DNA from: Chitinophagaceae bacterium UBA1946
GTDB taxonomy: Bacteria; Bacteroidota; Bacteroidia; Chitinophagales; Chitinophagaceae
DNA: 64,000 nt
Reading direction: 5' to 3'
NCBI GenBank assembly: GCA_002336815.1
Contig: DDEU01000034.1
Coordinates: 87,940 to 151,939, forward strand
The position numbers were made by a program, and so were the translations under genes. Shown here piece by piece: positions 1 through 7,394 of the stretch. Under the pieces are notes generated by a model that was given only the letters and a program-made list of their open reading frames with translations, ran no database searches and had not been told where the DNA came from. Positions within the stretch are counted from its first letter, which is position 1, and every line of letters begins with the position of its first letter.

Positions 1-837
1 GATATGGAAGGTTTGAAAGAATCAAAAGCAACTTTTGTATTCGGACAGATGAATGAACCACCGGGAGCAAGGGCTCGTGTGGCACTGAGCGGATTGACCG
101 TAGCTGAATATTTCCGTGATGGAGATGGCAGCGGCCAAGGTAAAGACATCCTGTTTTTCGTAGATAATATCTTCCGTTTTACACAGGCAGGTTCTGAGGT
201 ATCAGCCCTGCTGGGTCGTATGCCATCAGCGGTGGGTTACCAGCCAACACTGGCCACTGAAATGGGATTGATGCAGGAAAGGATCACTTCAACCAAAAAT
301 GGTTCCATCACTTCTGTACAGGCGGTGTATGTACCTGCGGATGACTTGACCGATCCGGCTCCGGCAACAACCTTTGCTCACCTTGATGCCACTACGGTAT
401 TGAGTCGTAAGATTGCGGATCTGGGTATCTATCCTGCGGTGGATCCATTGGATTCTACTTCAAGGATCTTAACCCCTGCAATCGTAGGACCTTTGCACTA
501 CGATACTGCCAACAGGGTAAAATTAATTTTGCAGCGTTATAAAGAATTGCAGGATATCATCGCCATCCTTGGTTTGGATGAATTGAGTGATGAAGATAAA
601 TTAACCGTATCAAGGGCACGTAAAGTACAGCGTTTCTTATCACAGCCATTCCATGTGGCAGAAGCGTTCACCGGTTTGAAAGGTGTACTGGTTCCAATTG
701 AAGAAACCATCCGTGGCTTTAACATGATCATGGACGGCGAAGTAGATGAATATCCGGAAGCAGCGTTCAACCTGGTTGGTTCAATTGATGATGCTATTGA
801 AAAAGGTAAGAAACTGATGGCAGCGGCACAGGCATAA
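1..837 (+). CDS. atpD: ATP synthase F1 subunit beta, C-terminal part (5' end outside window)
   Basis: This is the catalytic beta subunit of the F1Fo ATP synthase, which makes ATP at the cytoplasmic face of the membrane. The frame is already open at base 1 (codon GAT), so this is not a complete gene: 278 residues are visible, against about 470-500 for the family, and the P-loop half lies upstream of the window. Visible family hallmarks are the hydrophobic strand ending in FFVDNIFRF (Walker B), the RMPSAVGYQPTL stretch, TSRILTPAIVG, and LDELSDEDK, which is the DELSEED-type loop that contacts the gamma rotor. The stop is TAA at 835-837. It is followed after 83 bp by atpC, the usual gene order. 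No other ATP synthase genes follow, which fits a separate atpDC cluster, common in Bacteroidota. Confidence 0.97.
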   Translation, partial: DMEGLKESKATFVFGQMNEPPGARARVALSGLTVAEYFRDGDGSGQGKDILFFVDNIFRFTQAGSEVSALLGRMPSAVGYQPTLATEMGLMQERITSTKNGSITSVQAVYVPADDLTDPAPATTFAHLDATTVLSRKIADLGIYPAVDPLDSTSRILTPAIVGPLHYDTANRVKLILQRYKELQDIIAILGLDELSDEDKLTVSRARKVQRFLSQPFHVAEAFTGLKGVLVPIEETIRGFNMIMDGEVDEYPEAAFNLVGSIDDAIEKGKKLMAAAQA

Positions 838-915
838 TTTGGCAATTTGATAATTTGGTAATGAACTGATGAAAAGCATTCTCCAAATTTTCAAATCATC
901 AAATTTTCAAATCAA
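836..915. repeat. Octamer array with inverted halves before atpC
   Basis: Between the atpD stop and the atpC start the DNA reads as 8-bp units. Left-half units have the form AATTTGGC, AATTTGAT, AATTTGGT. After a short spacer come units of the complementary form CAAATTTT, CAAATCAT, CAAATTTT, CAAATCAA. The two halves can pair, so the mRNA could fold just ahead of the atpC ATG at 921. Similar arrays of other unit sequence occur at 43.6, 48.0 and 62.6 kb. Confidence 0.75.
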
Positions 916-920
916 ACACT

Positions 921-1172
921 ATGATTTTAGAAATATTAACACCAGAACGTAAAATTTTCAGCGGCGATGTGTACGGCGTTCAATTGCCAGGCATAGGTGG
1001 CTCCTTCGAAGTATTGGAAAAGCATGCTCCCCTGGTGAGTGCTTTAAAAGCTGGTAAGCTGAAGATCCTTACAGATAAAACAAATACTGTTTCTTATACC
1101 ATACAGAGTGGTTTTGCTGAAGTGATCAATAACAAAACAACCGTACTGGTAGAGGGCGCTCAAGAAATTTAA
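921..1172 (+). CDS. atpC: ATP synthase F1 subunit epsilon (short form)
   Basis: This is the epsilon subunit of the F1 central stalk, which joins the gamma rotor to the c-ring and in many bacteria regulates ATP hydrolysis. The 83 residues cover only the N-terminal beta-sandwich (start ILEILTPERKIFSGDV, then GSFEVLEKHAPLVSALKAG). The C-terminal two-helix domain, which in full-length (about 130-140 residue) homologues inhibits hydrolysis, is absent. The stop is followed at once by a good terminator, so the short length is not a sequencing truncation. Short epsilon subunits are common in this phylum. It is co-directional with atpD and closes the atpDC unit. Confidence 0.93.
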   Translation: MILEILTPERKIFSGDVYGVQLPGIGGSFEVLEKHAPLVSALKAGKLKILTDKTNTVSYTIQSGFAEVINNKTTVLVEGAQEI

Positions 1173-1199
1173 GACTGTACTGAAATTAACTGTTTTACA

Positions 1200-1230
1200 A
1201 TCCTGTGCTTTTTAGCATGGGATTTTTTTT
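1200..1230 (+). terminator. Rho-independent terminator after atpC
   Basis: A 10-bp stem (arms 1200-1209 and 1214-1223, with two G-U pairs) and a TTTT loop are followed by seven T residues. It lies 27 bp after the atpC stop and ends the atpDC transcript. Confidence 0.85.
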
Positions 1231-1231
1231 G

Positions 1232-1531
1232 CTCAGCTCCTTAATGACTTATAAGACTAACCAGTAATTTTTAGATGCGAACAAACCAGTTAAAAACTAA
1301 GCGTATTAAAAGCACTTAACCATCCTTAATTCTTGAATGGTAACAAATATCATCCTGTAAATTTTGATGCAGAAGACTGCCTGCTTGAAGAATAGACCTA
1401 CAGTAAAAATCCTTAACCAACCTTAATTCCTTAATGGTTACAATATCAACAGCAAACAGCTATTCTTTAACCGTAAAAATGATCCCTTAAGAGTTCAGCA
1501 AGGATAAGAATGTTGGCTTAAATAACTTCTC
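1232..1531. repeat. Non-coding stretch with two copies of a 35-bp degenerate repeat
   Basis: No gene is visible between the atpC terminator and the convergent DUF2721 gene. Two related copies of about 35 bp occur at 1315-1350 and 1411-1446. Both follow the pattern AACCA-CCTTAATT-C-T-AATGGT-AC, and each is partly self-complementary (AACCA...TGGTT). They look like members of the same broad class as the short-period repeats elsewhere in the window. Confidence 0.6.
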
Positions 1532-1972
1532 TTATTCCCCCGGTTTAAATATATCCTTGAAAATATTGGCCCCCGATAATTCTTCAATATCGCCCAGTTC
1601 CAGTTCAATGGCCCGGGTACTCTTGTTAATTTCCAGCAGGGAAAGAATAATGGAAATGAGCAGGCAAATAAGGCTGGTGGCAAATATCCAGTGCGCCAGC
1701 TGCATCCATCCACGAAAGATAGAATACATGCACAATACACAGCAAAGAAAGCTGAAGATGCCAAAGCTTTGCATATACCGGATCAAATTCAACCTGCTGC
1801 GGATATTTTTGATCTGCCTTAACAGGTGCAGTTCCTTTTCGCCCCGGTTGTATTCATCATGCAGTTTACGCACCAGCGCCGCCAGCGAAAGAAAACGGTT
1901 GGTATAGGCAAGCATCAGTAAGGTAATGGCCGGGAACAGCAAAGCAGGAGTATTGATATTGATCTCTAACAT
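1532..1972 (-). CDS. DUF2721 family small membrane protein
   Basis: This is a 146-residue protein of the DUF2721 family; its function is unknown. It opens with a membrane segment containing TPALLFPAITLLMLAYTNRFL, the family's conserved start. A charged, probably coiled-coil stretch follows (residues about 25-65), then two further hydrophobic segments (about 70-90 and 95-115) and an acidic tail. I chose the ATG at 1972. A longer open frame to 2119 runs into the phosphatase gene upstream, and its extra 49 residues do not look like this family. It lies 31 bp after the PAP2 phosphatase gene and is probably co-transcribed with it. Confidence 0.8.
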   Translation of the reverse strand: MLEININTPALLFPAITLLMLAYTNRFLSLAALVRKLHDEYNRGEKELHLLRQIKNIRSRLNLIRYMQSFGIFSFLCCVLCMYSIFRGWMQLAHWIFATSLICLLISIILSLLEINKSTRAIELELGDIEELSGANIFKDIFKPGE

Positions 1973-2003
1973 ATGATAAATGTACACAGAAGCACATGAA
2001 AAA

Positions 2004-2630
2004 TTACAGGCCTGCAGGTTTAGCTGCTTTCTTTGCGGCCGCTTTTTTATCCATCCATTTTTGCACTTTGTACGTAACCCAGGCACTTCCTGCGCCAACA
2101 ACGGCGCCGGCCAATACATCAGTTGGATAATGTACCCCTTCGTACATCCTTGACCAGCCTACAGCTGAAGCCCATATAAAGGATGGGGCAATCACATACC
2201 ATTTGGGATACAAGATGCTGAGTGAAGTAGCCGAATAAAACGCAGAAGAAGTATGACCCGACGGCATCGAATAGCCGCCACCGTCAGCCCGCTTTACAAT
2301 GAACGGATATTTGTTAAAGGGCCGTTCCCGCTGTATGATCCTTTTGCTGGCCTGCGTAATGATGGTAGACAAAAGATAGCCACCCGCCATATAAGCTGCG
2401 TCCTTTTGCAGTTTCTTATCATGGTTGGCGAGGCCAACGGTAAGGATGGTAAGCGGCGCTGCAATGTTCACCACCGTAACGCTGGCAGACACTGTTTTAC
2501 CCAAACCATTTTTAAAAGCAGTTTCGTGCTGGTTGATGGATTTAAGAAGATCGATGTCTGCATTCTGCCCTGCGGCAGTGAACCATAAAAAAGATGCTGC
2601 AATGATAAACGCAGGCTGTATGAGTTTCAT
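2004..2630 (-). CDS. PAP2 superfamily phosphatase, exported or membrane-associated
   Basis: This is a 208-residue member of the PAP2 (type 2 phosphatidic acid phosphatase) superfamily. These enzymes remove phosphate from lipid or polyprenyl phosphates at the outer face of the membrane. The signature is complete: KRIIQRERP (KX6RP), YSMPSGHTS (PSGH) and SRMYEGVHYPTD (SRX5HX3D), which supply the catalytic histidines. The N-terminus is hydrophobic and ends in AAGQ, like a signal peptide. The protein has a lysine/alanine-rich C-terminal tail (KKAAAKKAAKPAGL) not needed for catalysis. It lies 45 bp downstream of the TonB receptor gene on the same strand. The substrate cannot be read from sequence; a lipid A or undecaprenyl-diphosphate phosphatase is possible. 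Confidence 0.88.
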   Translation of the reverse strand: MKLIQPAFIIAASFLWFTAAGQNADIDLLKSINQHETAFKNGLGKTVSASVTVVNIAAPLTILTVGLANHDKKLQKDAAYMAGGYLLSTIITQASKRIIQRERPFNKYPFIVKRADGGGYSMPSGHTSSAFYSATSLSILYPKWYVIAPSFIWASAVGWSRMYEGVHYPTDVLAGAVVGAGSAWVTYKVQKWMDKKAAAKKAAKPAGL

Positions 2631-2675
2631 TGATTCGAAAGCTTTTGTGAGGCCTGCAAGTTAGGCTTCTCCAAA

Positions 2676-5096
2676 CTATTTTACAGCAAGCTTCGTACTG
2701 AAGGGAATATTTAATTTAATACTAAAATTCCGGCCCATATTAAATACACCCAAGCGGCCGGTAAGCAAATTTTCAGCCGCATATTTCAGGCGGCTGAGAT
2801 GATTTTGATAAGCTACATCTGCCAGGTTCATACCGCTGATATGCAGGCTGAACAATACTTTTCCTTTCCCGGACACAATATCGGCACCAACACCGGCATT
2901 GATCAGTGAATAACCGGGCGTTTGGGTCTCTGTATTGTAGGCAGCAAAAATATTGTGCTGGGCAAACGTATTGTCCAGTTCCAGCTTTGCATAAAAATTA
3001 GCGATGCTTTTAGAAGCCTTTGTAAAATTACATCTCAGTTCGTTGATCAATCTTGGAGCCGGGATAAAAGGCAGGTATTTAGATGATTCAATCGGCGTTT
3101 TCAATTTACCGAGCGTGTACGAAAAGGTATTTTCAATGTGCAGCCAGTCAAGCGGATGGGGATGAATATCCAGCGATGCTTCCACGCCCGTGAGGGTAGC
3201 ATTGGTTTGCCCGAATTTAAAAGCGGACAGTGCCGCTCCATCAACCATTACAGTGGAATCTCCACCACCGGAATTTTGTAATTTCTTGTAAAATATAAAA
3301 TTGCTGAAGTTGTTGTAGAAGCCTGAAATGTTCAGTGAAATATGTTCGGTATTGAATTCAGCCCCAGCATCTACCTGCGTGTTGGTTTCGCTTTTTAAAC
3401 TGTTGTCGCCATACTCATAACGGATCGTGCCTTCATGGGCCCCGTTGCTTGCCAGTTCCGGTATGCCCGGTGCCCTGAACCCACGGGCAATATTGAGTTT
3501 AAGGTTTACCAGTTTTGTCACCTGTGCCGCCAACCCGATGCTTCCCGAAAAATTTCCAAATGATCGTTTAAAACCATTTGCCTTTATTGCATTGCCATCC
3601 AGCAGGTCCTTAGTATCGAGGTTCCGGTTATCGTACCGGGCACCACCGCTCAGGGATATTTTGCTGATCGTCTTCTGGAAATAAACAAATCCACCCAAAT
3701 CAAAAAGGGTATAATCAGGTACCAGTTGTTCCAGCCCCTTATTGGTATTCTGTTGCTGCATTCCATTTACACCCAATGATGTTTTCCAACCATTCCATTC
3801 GGGCAAATGGTATTGTGCAGTGTAGGTGATGGTTTTGAGATCAAAGAATAAGGCCCTTTCTGCAGGGGCATCGGGGTTGCCAAACTCCTCCCGCCGGTTT
3901 TGCTGAAAACCAATATTGAGGGAGAGCCGGCTTCTACCAAACTTAAAAGAATTATCCGTGGCAATTTTAAAATGCCGGATGTGCTGGTAAGGGATCGCTG
4001 GTGTTGTGGTTTTGAAATCATCGTCAGTTGCCCTTGCCACTCCGCCACCGGCAACCGGTTTTACAAAATATCCCTGCGCATCTCTTTCGCCTTCTACCAA
4101 ACCTGTTTTTAAATTAAAACTACTAAACAGCAAATGGCTGTAACCCCAGTTGCCATTGTATCCTGCATAACCGCCGAAATTGGCCTGTTTAAATTTTGAA
4201 TTGAAAACCCTGCCATCGTATTTGTTTTCGTAGTCGCATGCGGCAGAACCCGATCCATACAAATTCCAGTTAATGCCCTTTATATTCCCGGCAATATTTG
4301 CATTGAGTAGCCTGGACTTATTATTGGTTTGATAACTGCTGAGGATATTCGCTTTGATGGTATTGTTCTCTACAGGTACATTGGTAATGATATTAATTAC
4401 ACCGGCAATGGCATCGCTTCCATACATCAGCGAAGCCGGACCTTTTAATACTTCCACTTTGTTTACACTGGATTCATCTATTTCAATGCCATGCTCATCT
4501 CCCCACTGCTGCCCTTCCTGCCGTACGCCATCATTAATGGTCAATACCCTGTTGTAACCAAGCCCACGGATCACCGGTTTTGAAATGGCAGGTCCTGTTG
4601 ATAAGGTTGATACGCCCGGGATCTTCGCCAGCGATTCAATGATATTGGTAGAACTGCTCTGCAACAGCTCATCCCGGCGCATTACAGCTACCTGGAAAGG
4701 AGATTTTTTTAGCTGTGTTGCAGCGCCCACGCCTGTGATGATCACAGCGCTGTTTTCAACTACAGAAGGAGATAATATGTAATCCCGTTGGATATCGCCG
4801 CTAATGTCTACCTGTTCTGCAATCGTTGTATATCCTACATGAGATATCTCTACCAGGTGCACCCCTCCGGGAATATTATTGAGAGAAAACTCACCATTGG
4901 CATTGGTACTGCCACCCACTTTGATATCGACAAAATAAATGGAGGTTCCGGAAAGCGGAAGCTTGGTTTTGGCATCCGTCACCTTACCGCTAAAGGAACC
5001 CTTTAGAGTATTGAATGAAAAAGATCCGGCACTGGTATAATTAACATACCCAAGAAGAAATAAAATTGAAAGGGCAGTTTTAGTAACAAGTCTCAT
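2676..5096 (-). CDS. TonB-dependent outer-membrane receptor with carboxypeptidase-regulatory-like N-domain
   Basis: This is an 806-residue outer-membrane transporter. After a signal peptide (about residues 1-23) comes a carboxypeptidase-regulatory-like beta-sandwich (FSGKVTDAKTKLPLSGTSIYF, about 33-115), typical of Bacteroidota receptors. The plug domain follows (about 125-245, with RGLGYNRVLTINDGVRQEGQ, GDEHGIEID and VEVLKGPASLMYGSDAIAGVINI), then a 22-strand-type barrel to the C-terminus. No SusD partner is nearby, so a small ligand such as a metal, siderophore or vitamin is more likely than a glycan. The GDEHG plug motif and the two 7-1-7 palindromes at the promoter favour metal-regulated uptake, but this is inference. 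The ATG at 5096 gives a clean signal peptide. Confidence 0.9.
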   Translation of the reverse strand: MRLVTKTALSILFLLGYVNYTSAGSFSFNTLKGSFSGKVTDAKTKLPLSGTSIYFVDIKVGGSTNANGEFSLNNIPGGVHLVEISHVGYTTIAEQVDISGDIQRDYILSPSVVENSAVIITGVGAATQLKKSPFQVAVMRRDELLQSSSTNIIESLAKIPGVSTLSTGPAISKPVIRGLGYNRVLTINDGVRQEGQQWGDEHGIEIDESSVNKVEVLKGPASLMYGSDAIAGVINIITNVPVENNTIKANILSSYQTNNKSRLLNANIAGNIKGINWNLYGSGSAACDYENKYDGRVFNSKFKQANFGGYAGYNGNWGYSHLLFSSFNLKTGLVEGERDAQGYFVKPVAGGGVARATDDDFKTTTPAIPYQHIRHFKIATDNSFKFGRSRLSLNIGFQQNRREEFGNPDAPAERALFFDLKTITYTAQYHLPEWNGWKTSLGVNGMQQQNTNKGLEQLVPDYTLFDLGGFVYFQKTISKISLSGGARYDNRNLDTKDLLDGNAIKANGFKRSFGNFSGSIGLAAQVTKLVNLKLNIARGFRAPGIPELASNGAHEGTIRYEYGDNSLKSETNTQVDAGAEFNTEHISLNISGFYNNFSNFIFYKKLQNSGGGDSTVMVDGAALSAFKFGQTNATLTGVEASLDIHPHPLDWLHIENTFSYTLGKLKTPIESSKYLPFIPAPRLINELRCNFTKASKSIANFYAKLELDNTFAQHNIFAAYNTETQTPGYSLINAGVGADIVSGKGKVLFSLHISGMNLADVAYQNHLSRLKYAAENLLTGRLGVFNMGRNFSIKLNIPFSTKLAVK

Positions 5097-5116
5097 TTAT
5101 AATACGGTTGAATTAA

Positions 5117-5159
5117 TGTAACAATGTTGCAAATATACAATAAGTACAACACTGTTGAA
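5117..5159 (-). promoter_or_regulatory. Promoter of the TonB receptor gene with two Fur/Zur-like 7-1-7 palindromes
   Basis: On the minus strand a TATATTTG box (plus positions 5130-5137) matches the Bacteroidota -7 consensus TAnnTTTG. It sits between two imperfect 7-1-7 inverted repeats: TGTAACA-A-TGTTGCA (5117-5131) and TACAACA-C-TGTTGAA (5145-5159), with centres 28 bp apart. Each has six of seven matching arm positions. The 7-1-7 layout is that of Fur-family (Fur, Zur, PerR) operators, and the first overlaps the -7 box, so binding would repress. I see no clear -33 TTG at the right spacing. Confidence 0.5.
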
Positions 5160-5299
5160 AGGGATCTTGCTAACGAACTGTTATCGCTATTCATTTTTAA
5201 GTACATGCCGGAGTTGAAAATTGCGAAAGCAGTCAGCCAAATAAAGTTCCGGGATCCCGAAAAAATTGGATTGATCTTTCTAGGGACTAACCTGCAAAT

Positions 5300-5326
5300 A
5301 AAAAGGGAACAGTGAAGCTGCTCCCT
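5300..5326 (-). terminator. Terminator after the endonuclease/exonuclease/phosphatase-like gene
   Basis: Read leftward, AGGGAGCAG pairs with CTGTTCCCT (one mismatch) and is followed by TTTTT. It lies about 47 bp past the stop of the gene at 5373-6404. The remaining bases to 5096 hold the TonB receptor promoter; no gene is seen there. Confidence 0.75.
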
Positions 5327-5372
5327 AAAAGGCGTTCCAATGATATGTAAAAAGCCAGCAAACCTCGTTGCT

Positions 5373-6404
5373 CTATTGAACGAGGAAGATAACCGTTGGA
5401 AAGTGATCGCTGTATCCATTATCCCACACCCGCTCAATAGAGAAAGCCCGATGCGGATATCCCTTTTCAACGCCCGATTCATGAACCAAAAAATCTCTCC
5501 TGAAAATGCGGCTGGAATGATACTTCCATTTGGCGTTATTATTCTGCAGCAATGCGCCTGACACCATTATCTGGTCAAATAGGTTCCACTGGTCATCAAA
5601 CACCTCAGTTCCAGCTCCTTTTTTAAAAATATTGATCCAGGGATTGTAGATATCATTCAGTCCAATACCGGTAGTATCTGCCTTAGCCTTCAGCACTTTT
5701 TTAATGCTGGCATCAGTGGGATTGTCATTGAGATCACCCATTATGAAGATCTTACTGTTGGGATTGATGGCCATCAAAGAATCTGCCAGCTCACGATTTA
5801 CCTGGGCAGCCAATTCACGGTAAGGCATTGTTTCTGAAACACCTCCACTGCGTGATGGCCAGTGATTTACCATTACATAAGCCGTATCATTACCCGCAAA
5901 CACTCCTTCTACAAACAGGATATTACGGGTGGGTCTTGGCTGGTGTACTTTTTCCAGCGGTACCCTTACCGGTTTAGCGCTAATGACACGAAAATATTTT
6001 GGATTGTAGATCAAGGCAGTACTGATACCTCTCACATCGGGAGTAGGAAACCACACATACTGGTAATGCCTGTCTATTAGTTTTGGATGATTCACCAGGT
6101 CTTTTAACACCAGGTCGTTCTCTACTTCTGCAATGCCAATAAGACCAGCTCCGGCCGGGGTAACATCGGTACCAAGCTGCGATAAAACATTGGCCATATT
6201 GTATAATCTTTCCTGGTAGACCTGGAAGGTATAATGATAACTGCCATCCGGGGTAAAATCCTCATCATTCTTGGTACTGTCATCAGTGGGATGAAATAAA
6301 TTCTCAAGGTTATAAAAACCTACTGCCATTACCCTTTTATTGGTTTGTGCTGTTACCAGCATAACTGGAACCAATAGCATCAACATTAAAAACGACTTTC
6401 TCAT
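5373..6404 (-). CDS. Secreted endonuclease/exonuclease/phosphatase family protein
   Basis: This is a 343-residue protein of the Mg-dependent endonuclease/exonuclease/phosphatase (DNase I-like) superfamily with a signal peptide (residues 1-19, ending VTAQ). Family motifs are present in order: GFYNLENLF (metal-binding Asn and Glu region), GIAEVEND (catalytic Glu), NHWPSR (catalytic His), IMGDLNDNP (Asp and Asn) and GYSDHFPTV (the C-terminal Asp-His pair). All catalytic positions look intact, so it should be an active secreted hydrolase. Whether the substrate is nucleic acid or a phosphoester such as an inositol phosphate cannot be told. It stands alone between a terminator on each side. Confidence 0.88.
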   Translation of the reverse strand: MRKSFLMLMLLVPVMLVTAQTNKRVMAVGFYNLENLFHPTDDSTKNDEDFTPDGSYHYTFQVYQERLYNMANVLSQLGTDVTPAGAGLIGIAEVENDLVLKDLVNHPKLIDRHYQYVWFPTPDVRGISTALIYNPKYFRVISAKPVRVPLEKVHQPRPTRNILFVEGVFAGNDTAYVMVNHWPSRSGGVSETMPYRELAAQVNRELADSLMAINPNSKIFIMGDLNDNPTDASIKKVLKAKADTTGIGLNDIYNPWINIFKKGAGTEVFDDQWNLFDQIMVSGALLQNNNAKWKYHSSRIFRRDFLVHESGVEKGYPHRAFSIERVWDNGYSDHFPTVIFLVQ

Positions 6405-6431
6405 TTTACTGTTATATTATTTCCAAAGGTA

Positions 6432-6461
6432 AAAGGGAGAACAGTTACCCGTTCTCCCTTT
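6432..6461 (-). terminator. Strong hairpin terminator after the DksA-like gene
   Basis: A perfect 11-bp stem (AAAGGGAGAAC at 6432-6442 with its complement at 6451-6461) and an 8-nt loop lie 24 bp past the stop of the gene at 6485-7393. On the minus strand the T-run is short (TTTT from within the stem end), so termination may be partly stem-driven. Confidence 0.75.
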
Positions 6462-6484
6462 CTGTTAAATATATTTTACATTGA

Positions 6485-7393
6485 TCAATTTACTTTTCCC
6501 ATCTTGGCTTCAATGCTCAATGTAGCATGCGGTACGGCACGCAGACGGGCTTTGTCTATGAGCTTGCCGGTTACACGACAGATACCGTATGTTTTGTTTT
6601 CGATACGCATCAGCGCTTTCTCCAGGTGATCGATAAACGTGATCTGGCGGCTGGCCATCTGGCTCAACTGTTCTCTTTCCATACTAAGACTACCGTCTTC
6701 CATGGTCATGTAACGATTATCACCTTCATCACCACCCATATCGTCTTTACGGGTAATCAATCCCTGCAGGTAAGTCAGCTCTTTTTTGGCTGCATCCAGC
6801 TTGCGCTGTATCAATTCCCTGAATTCACCCAACTCGCCGTCGCTGTAGCGTTGGCTGGGTGTGTTATGCTCTACAGGTGCCTTGTCCAACACAGATTTTG
6901 TGAAATCAGGTTCGTATTTGCGGGCTGTAGTGTGGCTGATCTTTGGGATCACGACAGGCTTTGGTGCAGGAACTTTTATATCTTTCGCCTTCACATTGGC
7001 GGTAGCTTTCACCGGAGTTTCTTTCACAGGGGGTGTCACTTTTTTCACTTCTTCTTTTTTTGCCATAGGTTTTTGTGCTGTTTTTACAGCCACCTTTGCG
7101 GCTGGTTTAGCCGGAACAGGTGCTTTCTTTACGGGGATTATTTTTTTAACGGCTGCTGGTTTAGGAGCAGGTTTTGCAGCTTTTTTAGGAGCAGCAGCTT
7201 TTTTTACAGGAGCTTTGGCAACTGCTTTTTTCACTGGTTTGGGTGCTGCCTTTGCAGCAGGTTTAGCCAGCTTTTTTGGAGCAGGTTTAGCTGCCGGAGC
7301 GGCTTTTTTTGCAACAGGTTTTGCTGCTTTTTTAACAACTGCCTTTGCTGGTGTTTTAACCGGTTTAGCCTGGACATGCTTTTTAGTTGCCAT
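6485..7393 (-). CDS. DksA/TraR-type protein with a histone-H1-like Lys/Ala/Pro N-terminal half
   Basis: This is a 302-residue protein of two parts. Residues 1 to about 150 are almost entirely lysine, alanine, proline and valine (repeated KKAA, AKPA, PAPK, VKKA), like the disordered tails of bacterial H1-like proteins that bind DNA. Residues about 175-302 form a DksA/TraR-like region: a coiled coil (ELGEFRELIQRKLDAAKKELTYLQGLI) and then the C-terminal motif ENKTYGICRVTGKLIDKARLRAVP. Of the four zinc cysteines of classic DksA only the first remains, so it probably binds no zinc. A role at RNA polymerase or the nucleoid is inferred. It starts 1 bp after the ileS stop and is certainly co-transcribed with it; an ileS-dksA pairing is common in the phylum. 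Confidence 0.88.
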   Translation of the reverse strand: MATKKHVQAKPVKTPAKAVVKKAAKPVAKKAAPAAKPAPKKLAKPAAKAAPKPVKKAVAKAPVKKAAAPKKAAKPAPKPAAVKKIIPVKKAPVPAKPAAKVAVKTAQKPMAKKEEVKKVTPPVKETPVKATANVKAKDIKVPAPKPVVIPKISHTTARKYEPDFTKSVLDKAPVEHNTPSQRYSDGELGEFRELIQRKLDAAKKELTYLQGLITRKDDMGGDEGDNRYMTMEDGSLSMEREQLSQMASRQITFIDHLEKALMRIENKTYGICRVTGKLIDKARLRAVPHATLSIEAKMGKVN

Positions 7394-7394
7394 A

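Noticed and set aside
5124..5315. Small plus-strand gene between the TonB receptor and the endonuclease-like gene
   Set aside because: It spans the operator-like palindromes and the terminator of a convergent gene, and the translation matches nothing.
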